Notes under the pieces: model-generated
What the model was told of the DNA's origin: nothing
Seen by the model: only the letters and a program-made list of their open reading frames with translations
The model's database searches: none
Translations under genes and position numbers: made by a program
Part shown: in pieces, positions 14,910-24,712 of the stretch
Layout of the letters: every line of letters starts with the position of its first letter
Position numbering within the stretch: position 1 is the first letter of the stretch
Origin: Parabacteroides timonensis
GTDB lineage: Bacteria; Bacteroidota; Bacteroidia; Bacteroidales; Tannerellaceae
DNA: 64,000 nt
Assembly: GCF_900128505.1 (NCBI RefSeq)
Contig: NZ_LT669941.1
Coordinates: 3,030,419 to 3,094,418, forward strand
Direction of reading: 5' to 3'

Positions 14910-15977
14910 CTATTCTTTCGCCCTCCACTCGTTGATCAGTTCGTTGATCGTCTCGCGTACCGACATGATACGGCTGGTCTTCCAGGCATTGCTTCCGGCA
15001 AAGGCATACCCGTTCTCAAAGTTTCCTTTGAAAGCGTTGTACAAAGCCGTGACGATACAATAAGGACTTCGCGAAATATCGCACGTCTTGATGCAGTTGA
15101 AAGGACACGCTTTCGGTTGCTTGATCCCTGCCTTCACCTTTTCGAGGAAGTTGCAATGGATCGCACGACCAGGCATACCGACCGGGCTCTTGATGATCTC
15201 GATGTCTTTCTCTTCCGCTTTAATATAGCTTTCCTTGAAAGCGTCGGAAGCATCACACTCGGTAGTCGTGACGAAACGGGTTCCTAATTGAACGCCCGAT
15301 GCTCCAAGGTCCATCATGCGTTTGATATCTTCACCCGTATAAATGCCTCCTGCTGCAATTACCGGGATACTCTTATTGTATTTCTCTTCGAAAAGAGAAA
15401 CTTCGTGTACTACCTGCGGCAGTAACTCTTCCAGTGAGAAATGTTCGTCTTCCAGCTGGTTCTCCTTGTAACCGAGGTGACCGCCGGCTTTCGGACCTTC
15501 CAGCACGACAGCGTCGGGCAGGTAGTCGTAGTTGTTTTTCCATTTCTCGCAGATGATGCGTACGGCACGTGCACTCGATACGATGGGTACCAGCTTCGTC
15601 ACACTGTCTTTCTTAAGGAAAGAAGGTAAGTCGAGCGGCAGACCTGCACCACTGAAGATGATATCTACCTTTTCGGCGATACTGGTCTTCACCAGTTCGG
15701 CAAAGTCTGACAAGGCGACCATGACGTTTACACCGATGATACCTTTCGCCTTTTCACGGGCTTTACGGATCTCTTCAGCCAGCCCCAGATTGCCGGCTTC
15801 AGTGTAATTGGGAGATAATTTTTTATATAAAAGTCCGAGACCGGCTGCGGAGATAACGCCAATCCCACCTTCATTTGCAACGGCCGAGGCTAAGCCGGAT
15901 AGAGATATTCCTACGCCCATCCCACCTTGGATAATTGGGAAACGGGGTTTGAGATCTCCGATTGTTAATGTCTTCAT
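14910..15977 (-). CDS. nitronate monooxygenase family FMN-dependent protein
   Basis: The 355-residue product begins in the TIM-barrel form PIIQGGMGVGISLSGLASAVANEGGIGVIS, has VLEGPKAGGHLG, then PVIAAGGIYTGEDIKRMMDLGASGVQLGTRFVTT, the FMN phosphate-binding region of 2-nitropropane dioxygenase/nitronate monooxygenase proteins. The catalytic histidine in the GGHxG motif is present. Such enzymes oxidise alkyl nitronates, or act as enoyl reductases in related groups (FabK-like), so the exact substrate is open. A C-terminal CPFNCIKTCD cluster of cysteines is of note. It is monocistronic, with a -7 box upstream at 16007-16014 and a terminator downstream. Confidence 0.85.
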   Translation of the reverse strand: MKTLTIGDLKPRFPIIQGGMGVGISLSGLASAVANEGGIGVISAAGLGLLYKKLSPNYTEAGNLGLAEEIRKAREKAKGIIGVNVMVALSDFAELVKTSIAEKVDIIFSGAGLPLDLPSFLKKDSVTKLVPIVSSARAVRIICEKWKNNYDYLPDAVVLEGPKAGGHLGYKENQLEDEHFSLEELLPQVVHEVSLFEEKYNKSIPVIAAGGIYTGEDIKRMMDLGASGVQLGTRFVTTTECDASDAFKESYIKAEEKDIEIIKSPVGMPGRAIHCNFLEKVKAGIKQPKACPFNCIKTCDISRSPYCIVTALYNAFKGNFENGYAFAGSNAWKTSRIMSVRETINELINEWRAKE

Positions 15978-16006
15978 GTAAGTTTATATAGTTTATAAAT
16001 ACGCAG

Positions 16007-16014
16007 CAAAGGTA
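16007..16014 (-). promoter_or_regulatory. candidate -7 box of nitronate monooxygenase gene
   Basis: The minus strand reads TACCTTTG, about 30 bases before the start. A TTTG lies 22 bases further upstream (plus-strand 16037-16040), slightly longer than the usual spacing. Confidence 0.55.
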
Positions 16015-16132
16015 GCACAATAAACCAAATGATGTGCAAAAAGGACCAATATTATTGCACAGGTATATCTTTTTTGTGCAATAACATCAGTCCTTTACGA
16101 CTAAAACCAAAGCAAAACCTTTAAAGACTAAA

Positions 16133-16951
16133 CTATTTAACCGGGATATAACCCACTTTCTTCACAATTTCCTGTCCCTCAGCAGACAATACATAATCGA
16201 TGAACGGTTTCACAGGACCTTCGTTTTTTGCCTCATAATAGTAGAACAACGGACGGACAATCGGATAGGTCTTATTCTTTGCGTTGGCAAAAGAAGGTTC
16301 CACATAGTTCTTTCCGGCATCGTAAGAGACATGAAGCGGTTTTACGTCCTTATTGACATACGCCAGTCCGACGTAGCCGATGGCACCTTTTGTCTGGCTT
16401 ACCGACTGGATGATGGCTCCTGTCGCGGGCATACTCAGGATACCGTTCATATAATTCTTGTTCTTCAATACACTTTCCTTGAAAAACTCATAGGTGCCGG
16501 AAGAGGTTTCACGCGAATAGGCAACGATCTTCATATCGGCTCCGCCTACTTCTTTCCAATTCTTGATCTTGCCGGTGAAGATTCCTTCCAGCTGTTCGCG
16601 GGTCAGGTTGTCTACCTTATTGGAAGGATGAACGACTACCGCCAGAGCATCATAAGCGATCACCACTTCCTTTGCATTCTTCTTTGCTTCCTGCAGACGG
16701 ACTTTTTCATCGAATTTCATTTTACGGGAAGACATCGCAATATCGGTCGTTCCTTCCATGAGAGCAGAGATACCGACACCCGAGCCGCCACCTGTTACGG
16801 TTACTTTAGTGCCTTTATGCTTATTCATAAAATTCTCGGCCTCCGTCTGGCTGACGGGCAGACAAGTATCACTTCCTTTGATCTTCTGTGCAAATACATT
16901 TGTTGTAAATAAACCGATGGCCATAGCAGCCAAAAGAATCGTCTTTTTCAT
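16133..16951 (-). CDS. pstS: PstS-type phosphate-binding protein
   Basis: The 272-residue product has a signal peptide (MKKTILLAAMAIGLFTTNVFAQ) and the phosphate ABC-transporter binding fold: KGSDTCLPVSQ at the N-terminus, VTGGGSGVGISALMEGTTDIAMSSRKM, and SRETSSGTYEFFKESVL, which carry the phosphate-contacting serines, threonine and arginine of PstS. It should bind inorganic phosphate in the periplasm and hand it to PstCAB. Those permease genes are not adjacent. The next leftward gene upstream encodes a phosphate-selective-porin-like protein, which supports a shared role in phosphate uptake. Confidence 0.85.
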   Translation of the reverse strand: MKKTILLAAMAIGLFTTNVFAQKIKGSDTCLPVSQTEAENFMNKHKGTKVTVTGGGSGVGISALMEGTTDIAMSSRKMKFDEKVRLQEAKKNAKEVVIAYDALAVVVHPSNKVDNLTREQLEGIFTGKIKNWKEVGGADMKIVAYSRETSSGTYEFFKESVLKNKNYMNGILSMPATGAIIQSVSQTKGAIGYVGLAYVNKDVKPLHVSYDAGKNYVEPSFANAKNKTYPIVRPLFYYYEAKNEGPVKPFIDYVLSAEGQEIVKKVGYIPVK

Positions 16952-17063
16952 TACTTTTATTGAATTAATTTTCTTACTGCAAAGTAACTACATGCGTATT
17001 TCAAGAGCATGAAACAGGTATTACATTTATGTGAAGATAAAAGGGTATCTACCTTATAATGAA

Positions 17064-17097
17064 AGGGTGCATACTCTCCGGAGAAAGCATGCACCCT
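17064..17097 (-). terminator. terminator hairpin after porin gene
   Basis: AGGGTGCAT at 17064-17072 pairs with ATGCACCCT at 17089-17097. It lies 38 bases past the porin stop on the minus strand, with a short T-rich stretch after it; the plus side also has ATTTT. Confidence 0.6.
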
Positions 17098-17134
17098 ATT
17101 TTGAAAGTATATGTATCCTTTTCTGGTAATCCGG

Positions 17135-18421
17135 TCAGAACTTATACTGCAAACGTACCGTCAGCACATTATCTTTGCGGTCTTTTTCATAGCCTTTTAC
17201 GAAGTCGCTTTTCTCGTTGAAGTTGAATTCGTAGTAAGCCTGTACACGGATATGTTTGTTGAAGCGGTAGAGGCCACCGATACCGAAAGTACTCTGGGCT
17301 AAATCAGTCTTGGAAGTAAATGTGTTCTCCACACCGATCTCATTTCCTTTCAGCTTTGTATTCGGGTCGTATACATCATATTTGAATACAGCGGAGAAAG
17401 GAGACGTTCCGATATCCTGTACCAGATAGAAGAAATAACCTATAAAAGGACGTTTGAACAAAGCGTTTTCGGGCAAGTCTTCCGGACGTGTTCCGCTGTT
17501 CGGACTTCTACTGCTGGAAGCAATACCGGGCTGTGTACCCAAAAGGCCTTCGGCACGCAGAGTAGTCGTACCCCAGGAACTCAGGAAACTGAACTGGGCG
17601 TCCAGACCGATATATTCACGTTTCATGTAAGTGCCGGTTTTACCTTTATCCACTTCGATAAAGCGTTTGCCGTCCATCTCGTAAGCCGTTGTCGTCGGGT
17701 TGTAAACGCCACCATTATAATAGGATACGCCTGCTCCCCATTTACCCCAGTTACCGATCTCCTTATCGGCTCCCAGACGTCCGATAAAATCCTTGCGGCT
17801 GTCGGTCTCGCGGTTGATACTGTTTCCGGCAAAGAGCCCGGCATCGAGGCGAAGGAAGCCCAGGGGACTCTCTTTCTTGGCACGGAGGGTCAGCATAGCT
17901 CCCAGGTCGCGTTCGTCCGGGAAGAAGTACTGGATGATGGTAGCGCGTTCGGGCGACTCCAAACCGCTGGTCGAGTAACCGATCTCGTGTCCAAAAGGAC
18001 GGTTGAAGACACCGGCCATCAACTGGCTGCGTTTCGTCCAAGGGTCTTTGATCCCGATATACAGGTCACGGAAGCTGACACCCTTATCGTTTGCCTCAAT
18101 CTGTACGGCTCCGGTTCCGATGCCGTCGTTGTATTCAAACTTCAGGCGGCCGCGACGAATACCGATACGGTTGAAGCCTTTGTCTTCATGTTCGTTCTTG
18201 TCGCCGACCTTTAGGGTGGCATCTTCCTGTCCATACTGATATTGTCCCTGGATATAGGCAGAGACTTTAAACTTACTAAGTCCCTTCACTATCTTATCCA
18301 GCGTTGCTGTCTCTTCCGCAAGCGAATCTATGCGAGCATCTAACTGTTCCGTGTTCTGAGCTTCCGCGAGAAAGGGAAGCTGCGCTAACAGGGTGAGCGC
18401 CATTAATTTGATTACTTTCAT
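17135..18421 (-). CDS. OprO/OprP-like phosphate-selective porin family protein
   Basis: The 428-residue product has a signal peptide (MKVIKLMALTLLAQLPFLAEAQ), a short coiled N-terminal region (EQLDARIDSLAEETATLDKIV), then a barrel of alternating strands beginning FKVSAYIQGQYQYGQ and IRRGRLKFEYNDGIGTGAVQIEAND. It ends with RVQAYYEFNFNEKSDFVKGYEKDRKDNVLTVRLQYKF, with a terminal phenylalanine as in outer-membrane porins. The start was moved to ATG 18421, which gives a proper signal peptide. An in-frame ATG at 18499 would add 26 unlikely residues. The neighbouring PstS gene fits a phosphate-uptake role. Confidence 0.8.
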   Translation of the reverse strand: MKVIKLMALTLLAQLPFLAEAQNTEQLDARIDSLAEETATLDKIVKGLSKFKVSAYIQGQYQYGQEDATLKVGDKNEHEDKGFNRIGIRRGRLKFEYNDGIGTGAVQIEANDKGVSFRDLYIGIKDPWTKRSQLMAGVFNRPFGHEIGYSTSGLESPERATIIQYFFPDERDLGAMLTLRAKKESPLGFLRLDAGLFAGNSINRETDSRKDFIGRLGADKEIGNWGKWGAGVSYYNGGVYNPTTTAYEMDGKRFIEVDKGKTGTYMKREYIGLDAQFSFLSSWGTTTLRAEGLLGTQPGIASSSRSPNSGTRPEDLPENALFKRPFIGYFFYLVQDIGTSPFSAVFKYDVYDPNTKLKGNEIGVENTFTSKTDLAQSTFGIGGLYRFNKHIRVQAYYEFNFNEKSDFVKGYEKDRKDNVLTVRLQYKF

Positions 18422-18518
18422 TCCTGACTTTGTTGGTTGCGGTGAAAAATATGTTACATCACTGTTTCCGGCAGCAAAGGAACAGCTTTTCTGTTTCACA
18501 TATATTGCAGCCCTGTTA

Positions 18519-18526
18519 CAAAGATA
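18519..18526 (-). promoter_or_regulatory. candidate -7 box of porin gene
   Basis: The minus strand reads TATCTTTG about 97 bases before the ATG at 18421. GTTTGTAACAA lies about 25 bases upstream of it; the same 11-mer sits at a similar place before the -7 box at 38433-38440. Confidence 0.5.
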
Positions 18527-18555
18527 AAACCAAATTATTACAATATTGTTACAAA

Positions 18556-20493
18556 CTACTCGTTCGGAGCCTGCAACTCAACTGTCAGGTTTCCATGTCC
18601 GGTTCTTTTATCCGACTCGGCACGCTTCGCCAACTCTTTTATTGTAAGGGTGATCAGTTTGCCGACCGGTTTACCGTCGCGATAGGTAATGACACGCAGT
18701 CGACTGGCTGTTTTCGGAATACGCAGCGGTTTATTGTACTTCGGAGTAAAACAATCCGGATCGGTATTATCGAATGTGTAGTAAATATCTGTTCCTGCAA
18801 TTTCACTACCCAGTTCGACCTCCAATACACCATCCTGCAAATACGGAGTGACAATTGCATTATTCATGCTGCGGGCATAATTGATACCGGCCTGATCGGC
18901 ACGCACGAAATGGCGTTCTACACGAGGCCAGAATTTCTCCCAATCCGTTTGCGCGGGACCGCTCCACAGAACTTCCGCCAAAGCCCATCCACGGGGCCAG
19001 GTCATATACTCGACATGACGGAAGGTCGGAATGGCTTCTCCCCATACATTACCTTGTCCTCCCAATACCATTTCAGCCGGAACACCTTCCGGTACAGGAT
19101 TAAAGCTATACGAGTCTTTCAACCGGCACATGGAATAAGTAGCGGGTTCTACAGAAGGCTCCCCCTGATACAAATCCAGGTAACAATGTTCCGTCGGTGT
19201 CATAATCACATGGTGACCGGCTTTAGCTGATTTGATACCTCCTTCCATACCACGCCAGCTCATCACATTGGCATCGGGTGCCAGGCCACCTTCCAGTATC
19301 TCGTCCCAGCCGACCAGTTTCTTTCCTTTCGACTTCAACAGATCCCCCATCCGGTGGATAAAGTAACTTTGTAACTCTTCTTCATTCTTCAGATTCTCTG
19401 CTTTCATACGAGCCTGGCAACGGGGGCATTTATGCCAGAATCCTTTAAAACATTCATCACCGCCGATATGGATATATTCGTCGGGGAAAAGGGCAGCCAC
19501 TTCCGTCAACACCTTATCCATAAACTCGAAAGTAGACTCTTTACCGATACAAAGTGTATTCTCATCTTCTCCATAGAATTTATTTCCTACATTCACTGCG
19601 TCGGGAGCTTTCATACAGGCCAGTTCCGGGTAAGCGACCAAAGCAGCAACTCCATGACCGGGCACATCTATTTCCGGAATAACACGCACAAAACGCTGGG
19701 CTGCATAAGCCAGTACTTCCTTCACATCTTCCTGGGTATAAAAGCCTCCGTAAGTTGTTTCTTCTCCTTTTTGCGCACGTTCACGTCCCCACCAGTCGCC
19801 TACACGGTCAGCACGCCAGGCGCCTACCTCCGTCAGTTTCGGCAATGACTTTATTTCCAAGCGCCATCCCTGGTCGTCGGTCAGGTGCCAGTGGAAAACG
19901 TTCATCTTATACTCGGCCAATTCATCGATAAACTTCATGACTTCTTCTTTGTTGAACCAGTGGCGGCTTACGTCCAGCATCAGCCCACGCCAGGGGAACT
20001 GGGGGGTATCGGTAATCTCGGTACAAGGGATTCTCCATTTCTTATCTTTAGGCTGTGCAGTCTTACTTTTGATCTCAGCGGGAAGCATCTGCAACAGGGT
20101 TTGTACTCCATAGAAAATCCCGGCTGGTTTATTTGCCGTAAGCAGTATATCCCCGTGTTTCACTTTCAGGTGGTAGCCTTCATCTCCCAAAGCAGCATCT
20201 TCCACCAGCTTAAATTCGATCTTTCCATGTTTCTCCACAGGAAGAGTGAAGCCGGTAGCAGGTGAAATCTTTTCATTCAGATACCGGGCAATACCTTTTA
20301 ACTCTTCATTCGATTGATCAAGAGTTATTGCGGCGTTAGAAGTAAGAGTGAAACAGTCGGAACCAACAGTCATTTCCTGTGGCACAGGGATCAATGCAAT
20401 TGCTCCATTCTCCGTAACACATGACTTATTCGCACATGATACACAAGTCAGCAACAGAGCGGCAGAAGCAAGACTCAACAGTGTTCTTTTCAT
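18556..20493 (-). CDS. GH20 beta-N-acetylhexosaminidase, lipoprotein
   Basis: The 645-residue product starts MKRTLLSLASAALLLTCVSCANK, a lipoprotein signal with the lipid-accepting Cys. A GH20 N-terminal (beta-hexosaminidase b-type) region is followed by the TIM barrel: RGLMLDVSRHW, NVFHWHLTDDQGWR and VIPEIDVPGHG. The catalytic pair is D346-E347 in HIGGDECFKGFW, where Asp orients the substrate N-acetyl group and Glu is the acid. It should release terminal beta-linked GlcNAc or GalNAc from host or mucin glycans, probably from the cell surface or periplasm. The start was moved to 20493 from an upstream in-frame ATG to give the lipoprotein signal. With the GH109 gene it suggests use of N-acetylated sugars. 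Confidence 0.9.
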   Translation of the reverse strand: MKRTLLSLASAALLLTCVSCANKSCVTENGAIALIPVPQEMTVGSDCFTLTSNAAITLDQSNEELKGIARYLNEKISPATGFTLPVEKHGKIEFKLVEDAALGDEGYHLKVKHGDILLTANKPAGIFYGVQTLLQMLPAEIKSKTAQPKDKKWRIPCTEITDTPQFPWRGLMLDVSRHWFNKEEVMKFIDELAEYKMNVFHWHLTDDQGWRLEIKSLPKLTEVGAWRADRVGDWWGRERAQKGEETTYGGFYTQEDVKEVLAYAAQRFVRVIPEIDVPGHGVAALVAYPELACMKAPDAVNVGNKFYGEDENTLCIGKESTFEFMDKVLTEVAALFPDEYIHIGGDECFKGFWHKCPRCQARMKAENLKNEEELQSYFIHRMGDLLKSKGKKLVGWDEILEGGLAPDANVMSWRGMEGGIKSAKAGHHVIMTPTEHCYLDLYQGEPSVEPATYSMCRLKDSYSFNPVPEGVPAEMVLGGQGNVWGEAIPTFRHVEYMTWPRGWALAEVLWSGPAQTDWEKFWPRVERHFVRADQAGINYARSMNNAIVTPYLQDGVLEVELGSEIAGTDIYYTFDNTDPDCFTPKYNKPLRIPKTASRLRVITYRDGKPVGKLITLTIKELAKRAESDKRTGHGNLTVELQAPNE

Positions 20494-20570
20494 TATTATA
20501 AGTTTTTGTTTGAAATTTTGCACGAAGATAAGAATTCGCTGATAAACAGGAAAGATAGGGTAATAAAAAA

Positions 20571-20612
20571 GGCGGTGTGTCTCATGCATTCCTGCATAAC
20601 AGACACACCGCC
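20571..20612 (-). terminator. terminator of large secreted-protein gene
   Basis: GGCGGTGTGTCT at 20571-20582 pairs perfectly with AGACACACCGCC at 20601-20612. On the minus strand the hairpin is followed by TTTTTTATT, 28 bases past the stop of the DUF6383-type gene. Confidence 0.9.
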
Positions 20613-20639
20613 CGGATATTTAATAATTAGTATTTACAA

Positions 20640-23600
20640 TTATTTCACGATCGCCTTAACTGCTTTTTCACCTTCCACACTAACGATTACAACACCCTGA
20701 GGTACAGGAATTGTTGCATTGTCGGATGTGATAGTTTGGTTTACAAGCGGCTGGCCTAATACATTGGTAACAGCTATAACTTTACCTGATGCATTACGAA
20801 CGATGATCGAACCGTTACCGGCAACGACACTGATACTTGAGGTTGAAACTTCATCGTTAGAAGTTGCATAATCCTCTGTATCTTCCAGGTTGAAGATCTG
20901 AGACTGGTTGATCAGTTCCTTCATCTTATCCTTATCGTCCACATGGTTACCGTTGTCTACTTCATATTCAGCCAATACAGGTACACCGTTATGGATTTTC
21001 ACCCATGCGCCCTTGAACGAAGCAATACTCGATACGCCTTCCTTGTTGGATTCCAGTAAGAAGTCCTTATGAGCGTCGTCTGTGTAACGCAGAGAGAATG
21101 CATAGTTCTTATGTAAGCCGTCTACCGGTTTCTTTTCAAAAATAGCTTCATTGTACAGGTCGCGAGGATCAAGAACACCGTCCTTATTCTTCAGGTCTGC
21201 CAACTTTCTGCCCCCTTTCAGGATATACAGATATTCGCCATCTGCATCTACCTGATGAACACCTTCAACGAAACCAAGACGAGTGTAAGACTGCCATTTG
21301 TAAACGTCAGGATTGTTCAACATGTTAGTGCTACCTTTCACCGAGTCAGTCAGGTTAATCAGGAAGCTACCAGCCAGGTAACCGTTGTAATCACCTTCAT
21401 GTTCGCAACCCGGATTGTAACCGTGGGTGTTACACCACTTACCGTCTTTCACGGAGTCCGGACGAAGAACGAACAGGTACTGAGGCATACGATCTGTCGA
21501 TTTCGTTACATAGTCAGCATAGATAGCCGTATTGCTTTCTTTACCGATCGGATGGATCTTTTCAGCTGTCATACCCAGGTAACCGAAGTCTTTCACTACC
21601 TGTGGAGCCAAGCTCTGGTTGTTAGAGTCTTCGAACAGTAATTCCTGACCTATACCTCTTGCACGGAAGATATTGATATGCTTACCTACTTCACCCAGAT
21701 CCATATATAACGGACGATCGTCGGTGATCACTGCAAATGCAGAAGAGCGATCTTCAGCGTTCTGATCCAATCGGGTAATACTTAACTTACCGATACCGTC
21801 TACACAATGTGCTTGTCTCCAACCGTTGTATGCATGAGAATATCTCGGAATGAAGCAATCGCAACAATCGTCGCATTCTTCATCACAATTGTCTTCGTAA
21901 TCTCCGCCGTCCCAAACAAATACATTAGGAGCTGGAGGATTAGGTGACGGACACTCTTCACATTCATTCTTATAATCTTCATAGATATCGATCAGGATAT
22001 AGCACTTTTCATCGTCTTTACGTTGGTCGGCCTTCAAATAGAATACACCCATCTTACCTTTACCTGCTTTAATATCATCCAGGCTCATCGGCTGATAGTA
22101 AGCAGTCTTACCGAATTCTTCAACTAAAGCTATATACATCTTATCGTTATCGATCAGGTTTTTATCACTTACTTTCAGCATATAAGCAGTACGTGACAGT
22201 TGCGGTAAACCAGCAACACCTTCGCCAAAACCATATTTATAGTCTATAGCCTTGAAGCACTCAGGAGCTAATTCCAGTTCGTAGGTAGTAGACTGGCTTT
22301 CCACCGGCATAAAGGTATTATTTACTACATTCAGATATAAGTTTCCGTTGGCAAACAAGTTATAGTTCAGGCGATACTTAGTATACAGCAATGTTTCCGG
22401 ATCCAGATGTTTATATCCGTGATATTCACTGGTCAAAGCCTCCTGATCGGTTACCGAAGTAAAGTTATATGTATGTCGATTATCCAGCTGCCAACTACAT
22501 CCGTAACTACATGAGTTATCTTCAAATCCCCAATAATTATCATCTATAAAGAAGTTGTTGCCCTCTTCATCTTTATATAGTTGTCCTTCAAATACCGGAA
22601 CTGCATCTTCACAGATATACCAATCCGCACTACGCTCCGCCATAAAATATTCTGAATAGTTATATGCATATTCACGATTGTAAATAGCGACAGTCGATCT
22701 GTCACCACAACCGGTTTGCTTAACAACCCACATCGTAGCAGGCATATCATCATAATTCTGATCATCTTCCGGTGCATCAAACAGCAAACGTCCCTGCAAG
22801 TTAGCAACAACATTTTTTCCATTATGTACGCCTTTGATGAAATACAAACCTTCTTTTAAAGTTGTCCGTGTCAGATAATTGAAATCACGATTCTTAAAGA
22901 AGAAACGAGTTTGCAGAGAACCCGGAAGTCCGATACCGCCATCTACTTCCGTATTTTTAGCAGTAAGAACTGAAGTACCGTCAGTCAAATAAGCCAAACG
23001 CAACGCAACCTGCCCATAGTCATCATTATGCTCCGGAGCATTAACTCCATCTGCCGCCCATATAGCAGCCATATCGTTGTTCGTCGAGTTGAAAGCATAC
23101 TGGGCATTCTTCCACTGTCCGCTCGCAGGATCTTTCGATAGAGCATTCAATGGCTCAATAACCAAGCTGTCCTGTGAAGGGAAATAAGTGAATTTAAAAA
23201 TAGAACGTGCAATCCAGGCTCTTTCTGTAAGTCCGGGAATATCTTGCGGCATATTGGATGCATTCAAGCCCAAGTCACCCTCCATTAATTCCAGTTTCAG
23301 TTCTTTACTGCTGTTTTCATAGAACTCTGTTCCTACATATAGAGTTTTATATGAATCATAGTCTCCCATTTCATCTCTTTCAGATGGGACCTCCAGCTTC
23401 ACATAATCCTGTATTTCCCAATGACCAAGTCCTAATAAAGGATCTTCATCATCCATATCCGGAAGATAAGAGAAATCGATTTCTTTGGCAACAAACTGAT
23501 TCTCCAGGAACGGACTTGCCTTAGTAGGAACCACAGAAGAGGCAAACTCCAAATTAGTACCTGCAGGCAGACCACCCAGATAAGATTGATGAACATACTG

Positions 23601-24332
23601 GAAATCAACCATTTGATTAATATCCCTAGGATTTAGCTTGATAGATCCGGCAAGAATAGGTTTTACTTTGACAATATCGTTAATAATACTGTTCATCTGA
23701 TCGCCTGCCTCTTCCTTTGAATATTTCATCGCCAGAATTTCTTCATTATACTGACTCATTTGTTTCAAAACAACAACTGAATCCCGCTCTCCAAAGTAAG
23801 AATAGATCGGAGCGTAATTAAAATCAGAGTTCTGCTTATCCGTCGAATACCATGTCCAGTTTTGGATACATCCACCGATATAAGAGGCCAAATCATGTCC
23901 ATAATAATTATCAATAGCTTCCTGAGTGAAAGCATTTACATGACCGTATTCTAATTCCATATTTGTTTCTTTGTTCACAAATACGAAATTTTTGCCGCTA
24001 TGGCCGTCATCTACAGCCTTTATAGACCACAAAGAATAATTAATCGGAGCCGAACCCGGATCTACCAATTTTAGAATCAACCCGCCCCCCTTATATTGAG
24101 AAGCATTCACATAGCGATACTGCACAAGCAGTTTGCCGTCTTCATTCACTAATTGATACCATTTTCCCTTTTCAAAATGGTTTACAGTATTATCAACCTC
24201 ATCACTACTCATAGTTTCAGTAGGGCGGAACGTAATATTATGCCCGCCGTAATTGACCTGAGAAAATGCAGAGAATGTAATACTGGATGCCAACATAAAG
24301 CCGGCAATTAACGAAGTAACTGTTTTACTCAT
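20640..24332 (-). CDS. large secreted protein with DUF6383-like C-terminus
   Basis: The 1230-residue product has a signal peptide (MSKTVTSLIAGFMLASSITFSAFSQ) and a long, aromatic-rich chain of unknown fold with repeated stretches such as 'LYIxVxNxT' and 'YFLKADQRKDDEKCYILIDIY'. A cysteine- and acid-rich patch (ECEECPSPNPPAPN, CDEECDDCCDCF) lies near two thirds of its length. The last 65 residues (SISVVAGNGSIIVRNASGKVIAVTNVLGQ ... GVVIVSVEGEKAVKAIVK) match the DUF6383 style of C-terminal domain, found mainly in Parabacteroides and related genera. It is likely surface-exposed. I chose ATG 24332 because the frame's earlier start is only a TTG. Function is unknown. Confidence 0.7.
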   Translation of the reverse strand: MSKTVTSLIAGFMLASSITFSAFSQVNYGGHNITFRPTETMSSDEVDNTVNHFEKGKWYQLVNEDGKLLVQYRYVNASQYKGGGLILKLVDPGSAPINYSLWSIKAVDDGHSGKNFVFVNKETNMELEYGHVNAFTQEAIDNYYGHDLASYIGGCIQNWTWYSTDKQNSDFNYAPIYSYFGERDSVVVLKQMSQYNEEILAMKYSKEEAGDQMNSIINDIVKVKPILAGSIKLNPRDINQMVDFQYVHQSYLGGLPAGTNLEFASSVVPTKASPFLENQFVAKEIDFSYLPDMDDEDPLLGLGHWEIQDYVKLEVPSERDEMGDYDSYKTLYVGTEFYENSSKELKLELMEGDLGLNASNMPQDIPGLTERAWIARSIFKFTYFPSQDSLVIEPLNALSKDPASGQWKNAQYAFNSTNNDMAAIWAADGVNAPEHNDDYGQVALRLAYLTDGTSVLTAKNTEVDGGIGLPGSLQTRFFFKNRDFNYLTRTTLKEGLYFIKGVHNGKNVVANLQGRLLFDAPEDDQNYDDMPATMWVVKQTGCGDRSTVAIYNREYAYNYSEYFMAERSADWYICEDAVPVFEGQLYKDEEGNNFFIDDNYWGFEDNSCSYGCSWQLDNRHTYNFTSVTDQEALTSEYHGYKHLDPETLLYTKYRLNYNLFANGNLYLNVVNNTFMPVESQSTTYELELAPECFKAIDYKYGFGEGVAGLPQLSRTAYMLKVSDKNLIDNDKMYIALVEEFGKTAYYQPMSLDDIKAGKGKMGVFYLKADQRKDDEKCYILIDIYEDYKNECEECPSPNPPAPNVFVWDGGDYEDNCDEECDDCCDCFIPRYSHAYNGWRQAHCVDGIGKLSITRLDQNAEDRSSAFAVITDDRPLYMDLGEVGKHINIFRARGIGQELLFEDSNNQSLAPQVVKDFGYLGMTAEKIHPIGKESNTAIYADYVTKSTDRMPQYLFVLRPDSVKDGKWCNTHGYNPGCEHEGDYNGYLAGSFLINLTDSVKGSTNMLNNPDVYKWQSYTRLGFVEGVHQVDADGEYLYILKGGRKLADLKNKDGVLDPRDLYNEAIFEKKPVDGLHKNYAFSLRYTDDAHKDFLLESNKEGVSSIASFKGAWVKIHNGVPVLAEYEVDNGNHVDDKDKMKELINQSQIFNLEDTEDYATSNDEVSTSSISVVAGNGSIIVRNASGKVIAVTNVLGQPLVNQTITSDNATIPVPQGVVIVSVEGEKAVKAIVK

Positions 24333-24457
24333 AAATAACAATTTAAGTAATACTAAAATAAAGTTCTATATAAATTCTGTTTCTACTCTTCAACTTATCA
24401 TCCGGATAAATCATTTATCCGAAGGTGGTTATAGCCATTTTTCTTTTGGTACGGGAA

Positions 24458-24486
24458 CAAAGATATAAATAACAATTTAATAGCAA
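24458..24486 (-). promoter_or_regulatory. promoter of large secreted-protein gene
   Basis: On the minus strand TTG (complement of 24484-24486), 18 bases, then TATCTTTG (complement of 24458-24465). It gives a 5' leader of about 120 bases before the ATG at 24332. Confidence 0.65.
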
Positions 24487-24593
24487 TTCTGTTTTTACTA
24501 TTATTAAACCATTAGGGTAGTTATTTTATCAAAGTTAGTGAAATTCACTACGAAATCATCTTTTTAACTCTTCAAAAAAACACCACCTAACAA

Positions 24594-24612
24594 CGTAGTT
24601 CTCAAAGAACTA
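24594..24612 (-). repeat. solitary relative of the invertible-segment repeat
   Basis: Read on the minus strand as AGTTCTTTGAGAACTACGT, it matches 16 of 19 positions of the repeat that bounds the invertible promoter at 14630-14797. It lies in the otherwise empty region upstream of the secreted-protein promoter, and no clear partner was found between 24333 and 24764. Confidence 0.6.
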
Positions 24613-24712
24613 ATTAACAAAATGTCAGTTTATAATAATAGTTCCCTAAAAACATCGCTTTACTAAAACACAGACATCTTTACTAACAATAGTTATTTCT
24701 CCCAAACAAAAA

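Noticed and set aside
24361..24665. Partner repeat for the solitary site at 24594-24612
   Set aside because: AGTTC-like stretches at 24362 and 24648 lack the ACGT end and match too few positions.
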